Assembly (NCBI GenBank): GCA_964387025.1
Contig: CAYLUZ010000003.1
Location: forward strand, 310,001-374,000
DNA: 64,000 nt
Direction: 5' to 3'
From: PNON01 sp964387025
GTDB lineage: Bacteria > Chloroflexota > Anaerolineae > Anaerolineales > Anaerolineaceae
The notes beneath the pieces are model-generated. The model was given only the letters and a program-made list of their open reading frames with translations, did no database searches and was not told the DNA's origin. The position numbers and the translations under genes are program-made. Below are positions 9,013 to 17,479 of the stretch, piece after piece (position 1 is the stretch's first letter; each line of letters opens with the position of its first letter).

Positions 9013-9921
9013 TCATCCGCCTCCAGCAGTGATCGAACCGATTGCCAGAAAGGTAAAGATCATAACATCCTGTAAAAAGTGGATGAACCATGCCCAGAAG
9101 AACCCGCGTGTTTCCAACATGGATTTTCCAAGTATCCAGCCTAAGAAAGTGGCCATTACCACGCCAATGATGCCGTACGGAATTCCGTAAAAATGAAAAA
9201 TTCCAAAAAAGGCTGCCATTAACAACAGAGCCTGTTTTTTTCCAACCGGTCCTTCCAGCACCGATAAGAAGCTGGCTTTATAAGTCATCTCTTCATTAAA
9301 TGCATTCAAGGCAGCAGCCAATAAAACGGCTGGCAGGAAAGGCAGTGCTTTAACAACAATATTTAGTGGAGGATGCCCGGCAATGACCAGGAACGCCAGT
9401 GTGCCCAAACTAATGCAAATTGAAAGGATCAGACCAAATTTTTTCCAATTCTCTCCTTTGCCTACTCCAAGCCAGCGAACTGGCTCGACCGGTGCTGAAA
9501 TATCCCCTTTGACCAGGAAGAAACCTGCCCGATTCTTTTTGATCAGATATAAGATGGCGATTATTACCCCCGTTACGATCAGCTTCAGAGATAACTCTGC
9601 CACCATGTATATATTAAAGGAAGGGTTATCCAGCAAGGACTTATAGAACGGAAGTGTGCCGAGTTGGGTGAATACCACCCATTGGACAAAAACCAGTACC
9701 AGGAACAATATTAGGAAGGACCGCAGGTTGTGCATCGGTTCCCAGATGAAAGATAGAAGTAATCCAATGCTGATCAAACTGGTAGAAATAATTGTCTGGG
9801 CGGTAAATGAAACCGTCAGGTGGAAGATCTCCTGAGGGATGATTTTTGGCAGCAACGAGGCGCTAAGGACAATGATCCAGGCTGCGATAGTGGTGATTTT
9901 AGGGGACTCCAGTGTCTTCAT
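9013..9921 (-). CDS. CPBP family intramembrane glutamic protease
   Basis: 302 residues from the ATG at 9921, placed eight bases after GGAGG; that GGAGG overlaps the upstream in-frame ATG at 9936, which I reject as the start. About eight membrane segments. The CPBP (Abi/Rce1) motifs are clear: NEEMTYKASFL with the paired catalytic glutamates, FFGIFHF with the second-motif His, and WFIHFLQD with the third. Family members cleave or process membrane substrates such as prenylated or bacteriocin-like peptides. The substrate here is unknown. Confidence 0.82.
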   Translation of the reverse strand: MKTLESPKITTIAAWIIVLSASLLPKIIPQEIFHLTVSFTAQTIISTSLISIGLLLSFIWEPMHNLRSFLILFLVLVFVQWVVFTQLGTLPFYKSLLDNPSFNIYMVAELSLKLIVTGVIIAILYLIKKNRAGFFLVKGDISAPVEPVRWLGVGKGENWKKFGLILSICISLGTLAFLVIAGHPPLNIVVKALPFLPAVLLAAALNAFNEEMTYKASFLSVLEGPVGKKQALLLMAAFFGIFHFYGIPYGIIGVVMATFLGWILGKSMLETRGFFWAWFIHFLQDVMIFTFLAIGSITAGGG

Positions 9922-9953
9922 ATAGCGTTCCTCCATTTCCGTATTAATAATTA

Positions 9954-9985
9954 TAACGGTGAGCCAAATTTCTGGCTCACCGTTA
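9954..9985. terminator. Terminator between fhs and CPBP gene
   Basis: A perfect 13-bp stem, TAACGGTGAGCCA (9954-9966) with TGGCTCACCGTTA (9973-9985), and a six-base loop. It lies just beyond the fhs stop on the minus strand. AT-rich sequence follows on both sides, with a T run on the plus strand. Confidence 0.8.
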
Positions 9986-10019
9986 TTTTTCTCAATTCTC
10001 AGTTCTTAACTGACTTGCC

Positions 10020-11942
10020 TTAAAACAAACCAATTACTCTGCCTGTCTCCAGATCCAGATCGATATCATAAAAAGCCGGGCGGGTGGGCAATCCGGGCAT
10101 GGTGCTCATCTTGCCAAGAAGCGGGTACAGGAAACCCGCCCCAACGGAAGCACGGACTTCACGTACACCGATCCTGAATCCGGTGGGAACGCCTTTGATG
10201 GTTGGGTCAGCGGTGAGGGATAAGTGTGTTTTAGCCATACAGATCGGTAATTTATCAAAACCCAACCTTGTATAATCGGCGATCTGTTTCTCTGATTCAG
10301 GTGAGTAATCCACTCCGTCCGCCCCGTATACTTCCCTGGCGATGGTTTCGATCTTTTCCTTGATGCCAAGATCAAGTGGATAAAGGAATTTAAATTTAGA
10401 CGGCTTTTCTGCTGCCATGACAACTGCCTCAGCCAGGTTTTTAGCACCAGAACCACCGGTTGCCCAATGCGAACTGACCACTGAATCTTCCGCTCCGGCA
10501 GCTATTGCAGCTTTCCGGATCATCTCAAGCTCTGCTTCAGTGTCCGGTGCAAAGCGGTTGATGGCAACCACAACCGGGATACCGAATTTGCGGGCGGTCT
10601 TTATGTGGTGCAGCAGATTAGGCAACCCTTTTTCCAGCAGGGGGAGGTTTTCATCCGTGTATGCAGAGTCAAGTGGTTTTCCAGCAACAACTTTTGGTCC
10701 ACCGCCATGCATCTTAAGGGCACGCACTGTGGCTACTAATACGACCACATTGGGAACCAGACCGGATGTGCGGCATTTGATATCGAAGAATTTTTCCATA
10801 CCGATATCAGCCCCGAAGCCGGATTCTGTCACCACGTAATCTGCCAGTTTCAACGCAATCTGGTCAGCCAGGATCGAGCTGTTGCCATGGGCGATGTTTG
10901 CAAACGGACCAGCATGGACAAAGACGGGCGTCCCTTCCAGCGTCTGCATTAAATTCGGTTTAATAGCATCTCGCATCAATACGGTAAGCGCACCAGCGAT
11001 TCCAATATCTTCGGCAGTTACTGGATCTCCGCTGCGGCTCAATGCCACTACCATCTTACCCAGGCGCTCGCGCATATCCTTAAGACTGGTGGTAAGAGCC
11101 AGGACAGCCATGATCTCGCTGGCGACAGTAATATCAAAACCGGTATCCCGTTCGTGACCAGTTTCTTCAGGTCCGTGTCCTACAGTGATCCCACGTAAAA
11201 AGCGATCACTGGTATCCATTACCCGTTTCCAGGTGACTGTAGAGGGATCGATATCCAACCTGCATAATTTCTTCCGTTCCTCTGGTGACAGGTCGTTCGG
11301 GTTGGTTTTTGTGATACCAAGCTTCTTTACTCGCCCCTGCAATCCCTTGCCAAATATTCGATTTCCTTTTTTATCAGGTGGACAAAGTCGGTTGAACATC
11401 TGCTCGTCAGTTGCTTCTGTTTCATGCAGCATTCTTACATCAATTGCTGCAGCGAGTAAATTATTGGCTGCGGTGATGGCGTGAATATCTCCGGTAAGAT
11501 GCAAGTTGAAGTCTTCCATGGGTATCACCTGGCTGTAACCACCGCCGGCTGCCCCGCCTTTTATTCCAAACGTTGGTCCCTGGCTGGGCTGCCGGATGCA
11601 GGTGATCACCCGTTTACCAAGTTCAGCCCCCAGAGCCTGGCTGAGACCAACTGTGGTAGTGGTTTTCCCTTCCCCAAGCGGTGTGGGGGTAATTGCGGTC
11701 ACATCAATATATTTACCATTAGGTGCATTTTTTAATCGGGTAAGAATATCCAACTTCACTTTAGCTTTAAAGGGCCCATATAGTTCCAACTCATCAGGTA
11801 GAACACCCATCTCTGCAGCAACCTGGACAATCGGTTTTAATGTTGCGGCCTGGGCAATATCTATGTCTGACGGAACTGGTGTTAATAACTTTAACGTTGT
11901 CGGAATGAACTTTTTAGTTTCGGTTTGATTTGCTTGAGGCAT
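10020..11942 (-). CDS. fhs: Formate--tetrahydrofolate ligase
   Basis: 640 residues from the ATG at 11942, which has AAAGGA nine bases upstream; a TTG at 11960 gives six more residues without better support. The enzyme joins formate to THF with ATP, feeding 10-formyl-THF to purine synthesis and, in acetogens, the methyl branch of the Wood-Ljungdahl pathway. The P-loop TPLGEGKTT is near residues 86-94. The GPTFGIKGGAAGGGYSQV block and the NRFAPDTEAE segment are standard for the family. Length is slightly above the usual 555-560 residues of bacterial Fhs, with extra sequence around ERKKLCRLDIDPS-TVTWKRV that is typical of many homologues. It stands as a single gene with its own terminator. Confidence 0.96.
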   Translation of the reverse strand: MPQANQTETKKFIPTTLKLLTPVPSDIDIAQAATLKPIVQVAAEMGVLPDELELYGPFKAKVKLDILTRLKNAPNGKYIDVTAITPTPLGEGKTTTTVGLSQALGAELGKRVITCIRQPSQGPTFGIKGGAAGGGYSQVIPMEDFNLHLTGDIHAITAANNLLAAAIDVRMLHETEATDEQMFNRLCPPDKKGNRIFGKGLQGRVKKLGITKTNPNDLSPEERKKLCRLDIDPSTVTWKRVMDTSDRFLRGITVGHGPEETGHERDTGFDITVASEIMAVLALTTSLKDMRERLGKMVVALSRSGDPVTAEDIGIAGALTVLMRDAIKPNLMQTLEGTPVFVHAGPFANIAHGNSSILADQIALKLADYVVTESGFGADIGMEKFFDIKCRTSGLVPNVVVLVATVRALKMHGGGPKVVAGKPLDSAYTDENLPLLEKGLPNLLHHIKTARKFGIPVVVAINRFAPDTEAELEMIRKAAIAAGAEDSVVSSHWATGGSGAKNLAEAVVMAAEKPSKFKFLYPLDLGIKEKIETIAREVYGADGVDYSPESEKQIADYTRLGFDKLPICMAKTHLSLTADPTIKGVPTGFRIGVREVRASVGAGFLYPLLGKMSTMPGLPTRPAFYDIDLDLETGRVIGLF

Positions 11943-12148
11943 TATTACCAATCCTTTCAAATTTACAATGAAAATGAATCCTATCTAATTGTGCTATAGC
12001 TTTATCACTTTCGCAAGAGGTAATACGAGCTAGTATAAATATTGCTTTAATAGCTTTGTCAAAGAAATATATAACTAAAACGGTAAACATTGACGAAATT
12101 TGTAAGGAGGCTGTAAGGTTATTTCTAAAATTTACGAGGTTTCTCTTC

Positions 12149-12154
12149 TATAAT
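12149..12154 (+). promoter_or_regulatory. -10 box upstream of first sortase
   Basis: A perfect TATAAT places the transcription start near 12161. That lies downstream of the TTG at 12156, so it supports the later TTG at 12198 as the start of the sortase. No convincing -35 box is seen. Confidence 0.4.
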
Positions 12155-12197
12155 TTTGAGGAGCATTACCAGACCCGCACTACTGGAAGGAAATCTC

Positions 12198-12845
12198 TTG
12201 TTCAATAATTACTGGTTGAAAAAACTGATACTCATTGTAAACATTATATTCATCGGGGGGCTATTATTTCTAAACAATTCAAGCCTGATTCCCATCACTG
12301 GACAGACACTTCCGGCCTTTCAAGCAGATACAGTATCTTCAGACATAACTCCTTTTAGGAAATTTGTTGATTCGGTCGTTGATGGAGATTTGAAATTAAA
12401 AGGTTTATATATTCCATCTGTCCTGGCTTTGGAAGTAGTTCAACAACCTAAGTCGCAACCATCTTTCGTTTCCTCGGAACCGGATAAGGCAACTCAGTTC
12501 GGATTAGCTTCCACATATGGAACGATCGGGTTATTGGCACATAATTATGCAGGTGGGGCAGATTTTGATGAAGTAGAAGTAGGCGAGATGATCGATTTGG
12601 TTTATGGAGATGGTCGAATCAAAGAATACCGTGTAAGTTCCATTCTAAGATTCCAGGCGATCGATCCAGTAAATACCAAAACAAGCTTCTTAGATCTTGC
12701 CACTCAATTAAAGGAGACAGCGGAAGACTTGTTCATGAAAGTCTACAGTGGAAAACCGCATCTCACATTGCAAACCTGTATCTCAAATGGTTCTATCAGT
12801 TCATGGGGAAGGCTATTTATCATTGCTGAGCCAATTAGCGATTAA
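12198..12845 (+). CDS. Sortase-family transpeptidase (first of tandem pair)
   Basis: 215 residues from TTG at 12198, seven bases after GGAAGG. An N-terminal hydrophobic anchor is followed by a sortase core. The catalytic triad can be read as His in LLAHNYAGG, Cys in TLQTCIS and Arg in SWGRLFII. Sortases cleave a sorting motif and join the protein to a cell-surface nucleophile, or link pilin subunits. No sorting-signal protein is evident in the window. It is a close paralogue of the gene at 13283 (same spacing of H, C and R, same closing IIAEP). Unlike that gene, it has no visible riboswitch. Confidence 0.82.
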   Translation: MFNNYWLKKLILIVNIIFIGGLLFLNNSSLIPITGQTLPAFQADTVSSDITPFRKFVDSVVDGDLKLKGLYIPSVLALEVVQQPKSQPSFVSSEPDKATQFGLASTYGTIGLLAHNYAGGADFDEVEVGEMIDLVYGDGRIKEYRVSSILRFQAIDPVNTKTSFLDLATQLKETAEDLFMKVYSGKPHLTLQTCISNGSISSWGRLFIIAEPISD

Positions 12846-12960
12846 ATAAAATTAGAAATAAGTTTGTAAGTAGTTTGTAAGTTATTAGATATCTTGTCGT
12901 ATGATATATAACCTATAATTTACTTTAGTAATCAATATACGTTCCTTAACAATTTGTTCA

Positions 12961-13050
12961 CGAGAATAGCAAAACCGGTGAAAACCGGTGACGCAAAGCT
13001 ATGGGTCTTCGATCAGAGAAATCTGATAATGATTGCCAGGTTACCGAAAG
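12961..13050 (+). promoter_or_regulatory. Cyclic di-GMP-I (GEMM) riboswitch, copy 1
   Basis: The core matches the GEMM-I aptamer. GCAAAACCGGTGAAAACCGG forms a hairpin closed by a GAAA tetraloop, followed by the hallmark TGACGCAAAGC, a variable second hairpin (GATCAGA-GAAA-TCTGATAAT) and the 3' element GCCAGGTTACCGA. It lies in the leader between the sortase genes and is followed 20 bases later by an intrinsic terminator. It should therefore couple intracellular c-di-GMP to read-through into the second sortase. The direction of switching cannot be decided by eye. Confidence 0.88.
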
Positions 13051-13070
13051 TACGATTTTTACGTATGACT

Positions 13071-13100
13071 AAGACCCGGCATAAGACCCGGGTCTTTTTT
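13071..13100 (+). terminator. Intrinsic terminator after riboswitch copy 1
   Basis: AAGACCCGG (13071-13079) pairs with CCGGGTCTT (13088-13096) across an eight-base loop, running into a T6 tract at 13095-13100. The 5' arm AAGACCC is also complementary to GGGTCTT at 13003-13009 inside the aptamer, so an alternative antiterminator pairing is possible. Confidence 0.88.
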
Positions 13101-13122
13101 GTACACTAACAAAGCATGAACG

Positions 13123-13206
13123 ATAAGGGCAAAACCGGTGAAAACCGGTGACGCAAAGCTATGGGTCTAACACCGATGAGGTTATGACCGCCAGGCCGCC
13201 GAAATA
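13123..13206 (+). promoter_or_regulatory. Cyclic di-GMP-I (GEMM) riboswitch, copy 2
   Basis: Shares an identical 38-base stretch with copy 1 at an offset of 160 bases (13131-13168), including the GAAA-capped hairpin and TGACGCAAAGC. The second hairpin differs and the 3' element reads GCCAGGCCGCCGAA, an accepted GEMM variant. No separate terminator follows. The GACCGCC at 13186-13192 could pair with GGCGGTT just downstream (13237-13243), so this copy may act on translation or on RNA structure near the start. Confidence 0.85.
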
Positions 13207-13282
13207 AATATAATACCTTCCCAATTTTCACTCCAGGCGGTTGACCCATATCTTAGTCAAGCCCTTGTCAGAAAGAGACAAG

Positions 13283-13939
13283 ATGGTTTTTGACTTCAAA
13301 CGTATGGTAAGAATATTCACACTCACAGTAGTTTTACTGGCGAGTTTGTTTCCATTTTCACAAGCACAAGCCAACATTCCGGTAACAGCAGATCCCATTC
13401 CTGCAGCATCTACAATCGGGACTTCAACATCAAAATCATCGGTCATTGCTTTATCCGATTTTGCTGCAGCAATCAATGATGGCAAATCAGTTCTCCGTGG
13501 AGTATATGTTCCTGATGTAATGGCTTTCCGCGTTATCCAACAGCCAAAGAACCAGAGTGGATTTGTTTCAACCATTAGAGGATTGGTCACTCAATTTGGA
13601 TTGGCCTCAGATTATGGGACGATCGGTTTACTCGCTCACAACTTCGCTGCTGGATCTGAGTTCTCCAAGGTCCTGGTTGGTAACACAGTCAGCGTAATTT
13701 ATGGGGATGGGACAATAAAGGAATTTATCGTTACAAAAATCGCTCGTTACCAGGCATTACAACCAAATAGCACCAGTTCAAATTTCCTGGACCTGGAAAC
13801 GAATGAAAAATTATCCGCTGGAACATTGTTCAAGGCAGTTTATGGTGGAAAAGCTCACCTGACATTACAAACCTGCATCGCACAGGGTAAAGAAAGCTCC
13901 TGGGGCAGGTTGTTCATCATTGCAGAACCGGTAAAATAA
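13283..13939 (+). CDS. Sortase-family transpeptidase under c-di-GMP riboswitch control
   Basis: 218 residues from the ATG at 13283 (AAAGAGA just upstream). A TTG at 13241 would add 14 residues but lacks a spaced ribosome site. A classical signal peptide or anchor (RIFTLTVVLLASLFPF) precedes the sortase core. The triad is His in LLAHNFAAG, Cys in TLQTCIA and Arg in SWGRLFII. It acts outside the membrane on surface proteins. Tandem GEMM aptamers plus a terminator in its leader tie it to c-di-GMP, the signal for the switch between motile and attached life. It is the paralogue of the gene at 12198 and converges on an M1 peptidase. Confidence 0.85.
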   Translation: MVFDFKRMVRIFTLTVVLLASLFPFSQAQANIPVTADPIPAASTIGTSTSKSSVIALSDFAAAINDGKSVLRGVYVPDVMAFRVIQQPKNQSGFVSTIRGLVTQFGLASDYGTIGLLAHNFAAGSEFSKVLVGNTVSVIYGDGTIKEFIVTKIARYQALQPNSTSSNFLDLETNEKLSAGTLFKAVYGGKAHLTLQTCIAQGKESSWGRLFIIAEPVK

Positions 13940-13940
13940 T

Positions 13941-15560
13941 CTACTTCGGATCAACCCACCGATTAAAAAGCATGGTCAAGTCGCAGGAACATGCTTTTTC
14001 TGCTGTCTCCTTCATTGTCTTTTCAGTGGCAATTTCCCATATATTTTGTTCATAATATTTTTTCAAAAATAACGCAAAGTCGGTATCACCTATTTGATCC
14101 CTCAAAGTAATAAAGAATATCGGACCACGTCCATAAACGATCGCACCGTAGGTTTTTTGGTCATAACTCTTTACGGGCAAACCAATTGGGATTTCCTTTT
14201 TGTCCACCCTGTCCCAACGATCGTAAAATGAATTAATAAAACTATCTGAAGCTTGATCACCATATCGATCTTTATAATATAAGCTGGTGATGTATTGCGT
14301 GATCGATTCATCCAACCAGGGTTGATTAACCTGATCATTGCCTACAACATTGTAAAACCACTGATGACCGACTTCATGGGCGACAGTAGATTCAAGGTAG
14401 ATACTGTTTGGGATATTATTCAAATTTCCACCGGGTCTATAAATATTCTTATTGATTACTGTGACTCCGGGATATTCCACTCCCAATGCTGACGTTGAAG
14501 TAGCCAGGATATCAAATTCTTTATATGGATAATAACCAATAATTTTGTCAAAAATCCTAATTGCAGCAGAGGCTGTATCCAAAGCACTTTTATTGCCATC
14601 CATTAAATCACTGCTCGAATAGCTGTTGACCAAAGTTTCCCCAACTTTCATGCTGGTCTTCTCCAGACCTGCCCCAGCAGCAAGGAAAAAATCACGCATC
14701 GGACCACCAGCTAATGTAACCACCTGGCGGTTTCCTTTAGTCGTTTCCTCCATTATTGAACCAGAGCCCACGAGGATCGCTGTTTGTGGCAAGATCACTT
14801 TCACCAGATATAAACTAGCATCAGAGTAAACAACATCCCCATAAGTTGGAGGGATCTCATCGTGCCACCCATCCTGGTCGTAAACTGCTATGATCGGGTA
14901 AAAGTGGGCTAATGTCAGCAGATTATCTACATATCCTAATACCTGATAATTGCTACTCGGGTCATCAGGCATCTTAATCTGAAGTTCAATTGAGAGAACA
15001 ATACTTTTCCCAATCCCCAAGTCATTTTTTAAAGGAAATTCGATCACACTATCATATGATCTTATCAATGGATGGATGTCTGCTCCATTCATTAGAAATT
15101 TTGAATACTGGACCTGCGCGCCAAAAAGCACAGGATACATTCTTAATATGACCTTGTCCAGGTCCCGATCTTCATGATTTGTATACAATACTTCTTCCTT
15201 CAAAGTCATGGTTCGATAATCATCAGCAATATCAACCACTAGATGATAAACACTCCGGTCGAATCGTTCTTTAAGGGTGGTTCTGGAAGGTTTAACAAGA
15301 CTGATCTCATAAGGGGTCCTATCCTGCCATGAGGAACTAAATAAATTTGGTGATGGAATATCATCAAGCAATGCATCCGAAACGATTAGAGGGGTGGAAT
15401 TACGCTCAGAGCTTGGATCCATCATAGATTCCGGAAGTGAGCTATTCTGTGCTGGTGATGGGGTTTCACCCTGTTTTATGATTTGGCATCCAGAAAGCAG
15501 CATAATCATTAATATAATCATGATCAAACATCTCGGGGTCTTCACTGGATTAAAGTTCAT
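13941..15560 (-). CDS. M1-family metallopeptidase, lipoprotein
   Basis: 539 residues starting at an ATG with GGAGA seven bases upstream. A lipoprotein signal peptide ends at MIMLLSGC. The zinc motif HEVGHQW lies near residue 394, and the third ligand is the Glu in WLDESITQY about 18 residues later: the HExxH-18-E pattern of gluzincins. The N-terminal beta domain is present, but the long C-terminal domains of PepN-type enzymes are not, so it is closest to short M1 aminopeptidase-like proteins. It probably trims peptides outside the membrane. It converges with the sortase gene, with one base between the stop codons. Confidence 0.88.
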   Translation of the reverse strand: MNFNPVKTPRCLIMIILMIMLLSGCQIIKQGETPSPAQNSSLPESMMDPSSERNSTPLIVSDALLDDIPSPNLFSSSWQDRTPYEISLVKPSRTTLKERFDRSVYHLVVDIADDYRTMTLKEEVLYTNHEDRDLDKVILRMYPVLFGAQVQYSKFLMNGADIHPLIRSYDSVIEFPLKNDLGIGKSIVLSIELQIKMPDDPSSNYQVLGYVDNLLTLAHFYPIIAVYDQDGWHDEIPPTYGDVVYSDASLYLVKVILPQTAILVGSGSIMEETTKGNRQVVTLAGGPMRDFFLAAGAGLEKTSMKVGETLVNSYSSSDLMDGNKSALDTASAAIRIFDKIIGYYPYKEFDILATSTSALGVEYPGVTVINKNIYRPGGNLNNIPNSIYLESTVAHEVGHQWFYNVVGNDQVNQPWLDESITQYITSLYYKDRYGDQASDSFINSFYDRWDRVDKKEIPIGLPVKSYDQKTYGAIVYGRGPIFFITLRDQIGDTDFALFLKKYYEQNIWEIATEKTMKETAEKACSCDLTMLFNRWVDPK

Positions 15561-15668
15561 AATAATCTCTCCATTAATTCGTGTTGATTCAACACCACCT
15601 GATTAATATTATACTTGTTCGGATTTTCTTCATAAAACAACATGGGATATAATTAACAGCATAAACAT

Positions 15669-16121
15669 ATGAATTACCCATTCCGATTGCCTCCCTTTCG
15701 ATCTGTCCTCCCATTTTCTTTTATTATTGGATTTATCGGCTGGGCAGGTCTGGCTTTGGTAGTGATCACCTCATTACCCACGCTTGGTCCACGCTGGCTA
15801 TTTTTTTTCTTCGTTGTATTGGCACTCACCGGCACCTTTCTTCCGGTGATCACTTTTTTGAATATCCGTTTCCCCAGTGAACCTCCAATTGGGATGGCTG
15901 TTGTAATCCGTCAGGCATGTTGGGTTGGTGTTTATGGCGGAATCCTCGTCTGGTTACAATTGGGGCGGATCCTTTCTACAAACATCGGTGTAGCAATTGC
16001 TGTTGGATTGGTAGTTGTGGAATGGTTGATCCGATTACGGGAAAAAAGCCGCTGGGCACCGCAGGATGGCTCTGATCTTGATAATCCATCTGTAAATGAA
16101 CCACCGGATATTTTGGGATGA
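15669..16121 (+). CDS. Small membrane protein at head of selA operon
   Basis: 150 residues with four predicted membrane helices and a polar acidic C-terminal tail. No recognised family. Its stop overlaps the selA start (ATGA), so the two are translationally coupled. A TATAAT about 20 bases upstream of the ATG suggests that the operon promoter lies here. Function unknown. Confidence 0.65.
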   Translation: MNYPFRLPPFRSVLPFSFIIGFIGWAGLALVVITSLPTLGPRWLFFFFVVLALTGTFLPVITFLNIRFPSEPPIGMAVVIRQACWVGVYGGILVWLQLGRILSTNIGVAIAVGLVVVEWLIRLREKSRWAPQDGSDLDNPSVNEPPDILG

Positions 16122-17479
16122 ATAATTTACGATCGCTTCCATCGATCGACCACCTGTTACAAACTCCTGCATGTCAGCAACTGCTTCAGATATATGGACA
16201 TCCACTTGTTTTAAACACGTTAAGGTCCCAGTTGGATGATATTCGCATGGATGGGAAACAAGTTTTGTTTTCAGAAGATCAAATAATCAAAGGCACTGGC
16301 GAAAAACTGTCCCTGATGACTAATCCCAGCATTAAGAAGGTGATTAATGCCACAGGGGTTATATTACACACGAATCTGGGACGGTCTCCATTAAGTAAAG
16401 GAACCATTGCGGAAATAGAAATTGCCGCAAGAAACTATACTAATCTCGAATATAACCTGAAAAAAGGCACTCGAGGCTCTAGGCATGATCACTGTGAAGA
16501 ACTATTGACCAGGTTGAGTGGAACCGAAGCAGCCATGGTGGTTAATAATAATGCCTCGGCGATGCTACTGGTCCTTTCCGCATTATTCAATCGGAAAAAA
16601 GTAGCAATTTCCCGTTCTCAGCTTGTTGAAATCGGCGGTGGTTTCAGAGTTCCGGATGTAATGCGCCAATCGGGTGCGCATATGATCGAAATTGGAACCA
16701 CGAACCACACCCATCTATCGGATTATCAGGAAGCACTGGCATCAGGAGCTGTTGGCGTACTAAGGGTACACACATCCAATTTCAAAATTATAGGTTTTAC
16801 AAGCAGCCCGGAGTTACAAGATATCGTTGAGGAAGCCCATGTTTCTGGAGCCCTTGTCATCGATGATCTTGGATCTGGTTCATTCCTAAAAACCGAAGAT
16901 TATGGATTAACCCATGAACCAACAGTGCAGGAATCTGTGAAAGCAGGGGTGGATGTAATCTGTTTTTCTGGTGATAAACTATTGGGTGGACCACAAGCTG
17001 GTATCATTATCGGCCGAAAAGAATTGTTGGATAAACTCAAGAAGCATCCTTTAGCCCGTGCGATCCGCGCAGACAAACTTTGCCTGGCAGGTCTCTCCGC
17101 GACATTGATCCATTATTTGAAGGATGAAGCTGTTCAAGAAATACCGGTTTGGAAGATGATCAGCACGGAGACAGAGGTTATCAGGCAGAGAGCATTGAAA
17201 TGGATGGGTCAACTCCACGAAGGAAGGGTGATTCAGGGAGAATCTACTGTAGGCGGGGGCAGCCTGCCGGGAGATACATTACCAACCTGGCTTTTGGCAA
17301 TAAAAGTTCAATCACCCGAAAAAATGCAAAAAATTTTACGTAATTCAAATCCAGCAATTATTGGCCGGATAGTTGACGATGAGGTCGTCTTTGATCCTCG
17401 CACAGTATTTGAAGATGAAGAGAATGATCTGGTCGCGAAAATAGCCGAAGCCTACCATTACAACAGGAAAATGTTATGA
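16118..17479 (+). CDS. selA: L-seryl-tRNA(Sec) selenium transferase
   Basis: 453 residues, matching the usual SelA length. SelA is a PLP enzyme that converts seryl-tRNA(Sec) to selenocysteinyl-tRNA(Sec) using selenophosphate. Recognisable SelA blocks are INATGVILHTNLGRSPLS, the AAMVVNNNASAMLL segment, RSQLVEIGGGFRVPDVM and the PLP-lysine region SGDKLLGGPQAG near residue 287. It is coupled to its neighbours by ATGA overlaps on both sides. Its presence shows that the organism decodes UGA as selenocysteine, and two genes in this window have in-frame UGA codons in redox motifs. selB, selC and selD are not in the window. Confidence 0.96.
   Translation: MNNLRSLPSIDHLLQTPACQQLLQIYGHPLVLNTLRSQLDDIRMDGKQVLFSEDQIIKGTGEKLSLMTNPSIKKVINATGVILHTNLGRSPLSKGTIAEIEIAARNYTNLEYNLKKGTRGSRHDHCEELLTRLSGTEAAMVVNNNASAMLLVLSALFNRKKVAISRSQLVEIGGGFRVPDVMRQSGAHMIEIGTTNHTHLSDYQEALASGAVGVLRVHTSNFKIIGFTSSPELQDIVEEAHVSGALVIDDLGSGSFLKTEDYGLTHEPTVQESVKAGVDVICFSGDKLLGGPQAGIIIGRKELLDKLKKHPLARAIRADKLCLAGLSATLIHYLKDEAVQEIPVWKMISTETEVIRQRALKWMGQLHEGRVIQGESTVGGGSLPGDTLPTWLLAIKVQSPEKMQKILRNSNPAIIGRIVDDEVVFDPRTVFEDEENDLVAKIAEAYHYNRKML

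Noticed and set aside
12846..12960. Short repeats AGTTTGTAAGT near 12860-12890
   Set aside because: Two imperfect short copies in AT-rich DNA, not enough for an operator or repeat family call.
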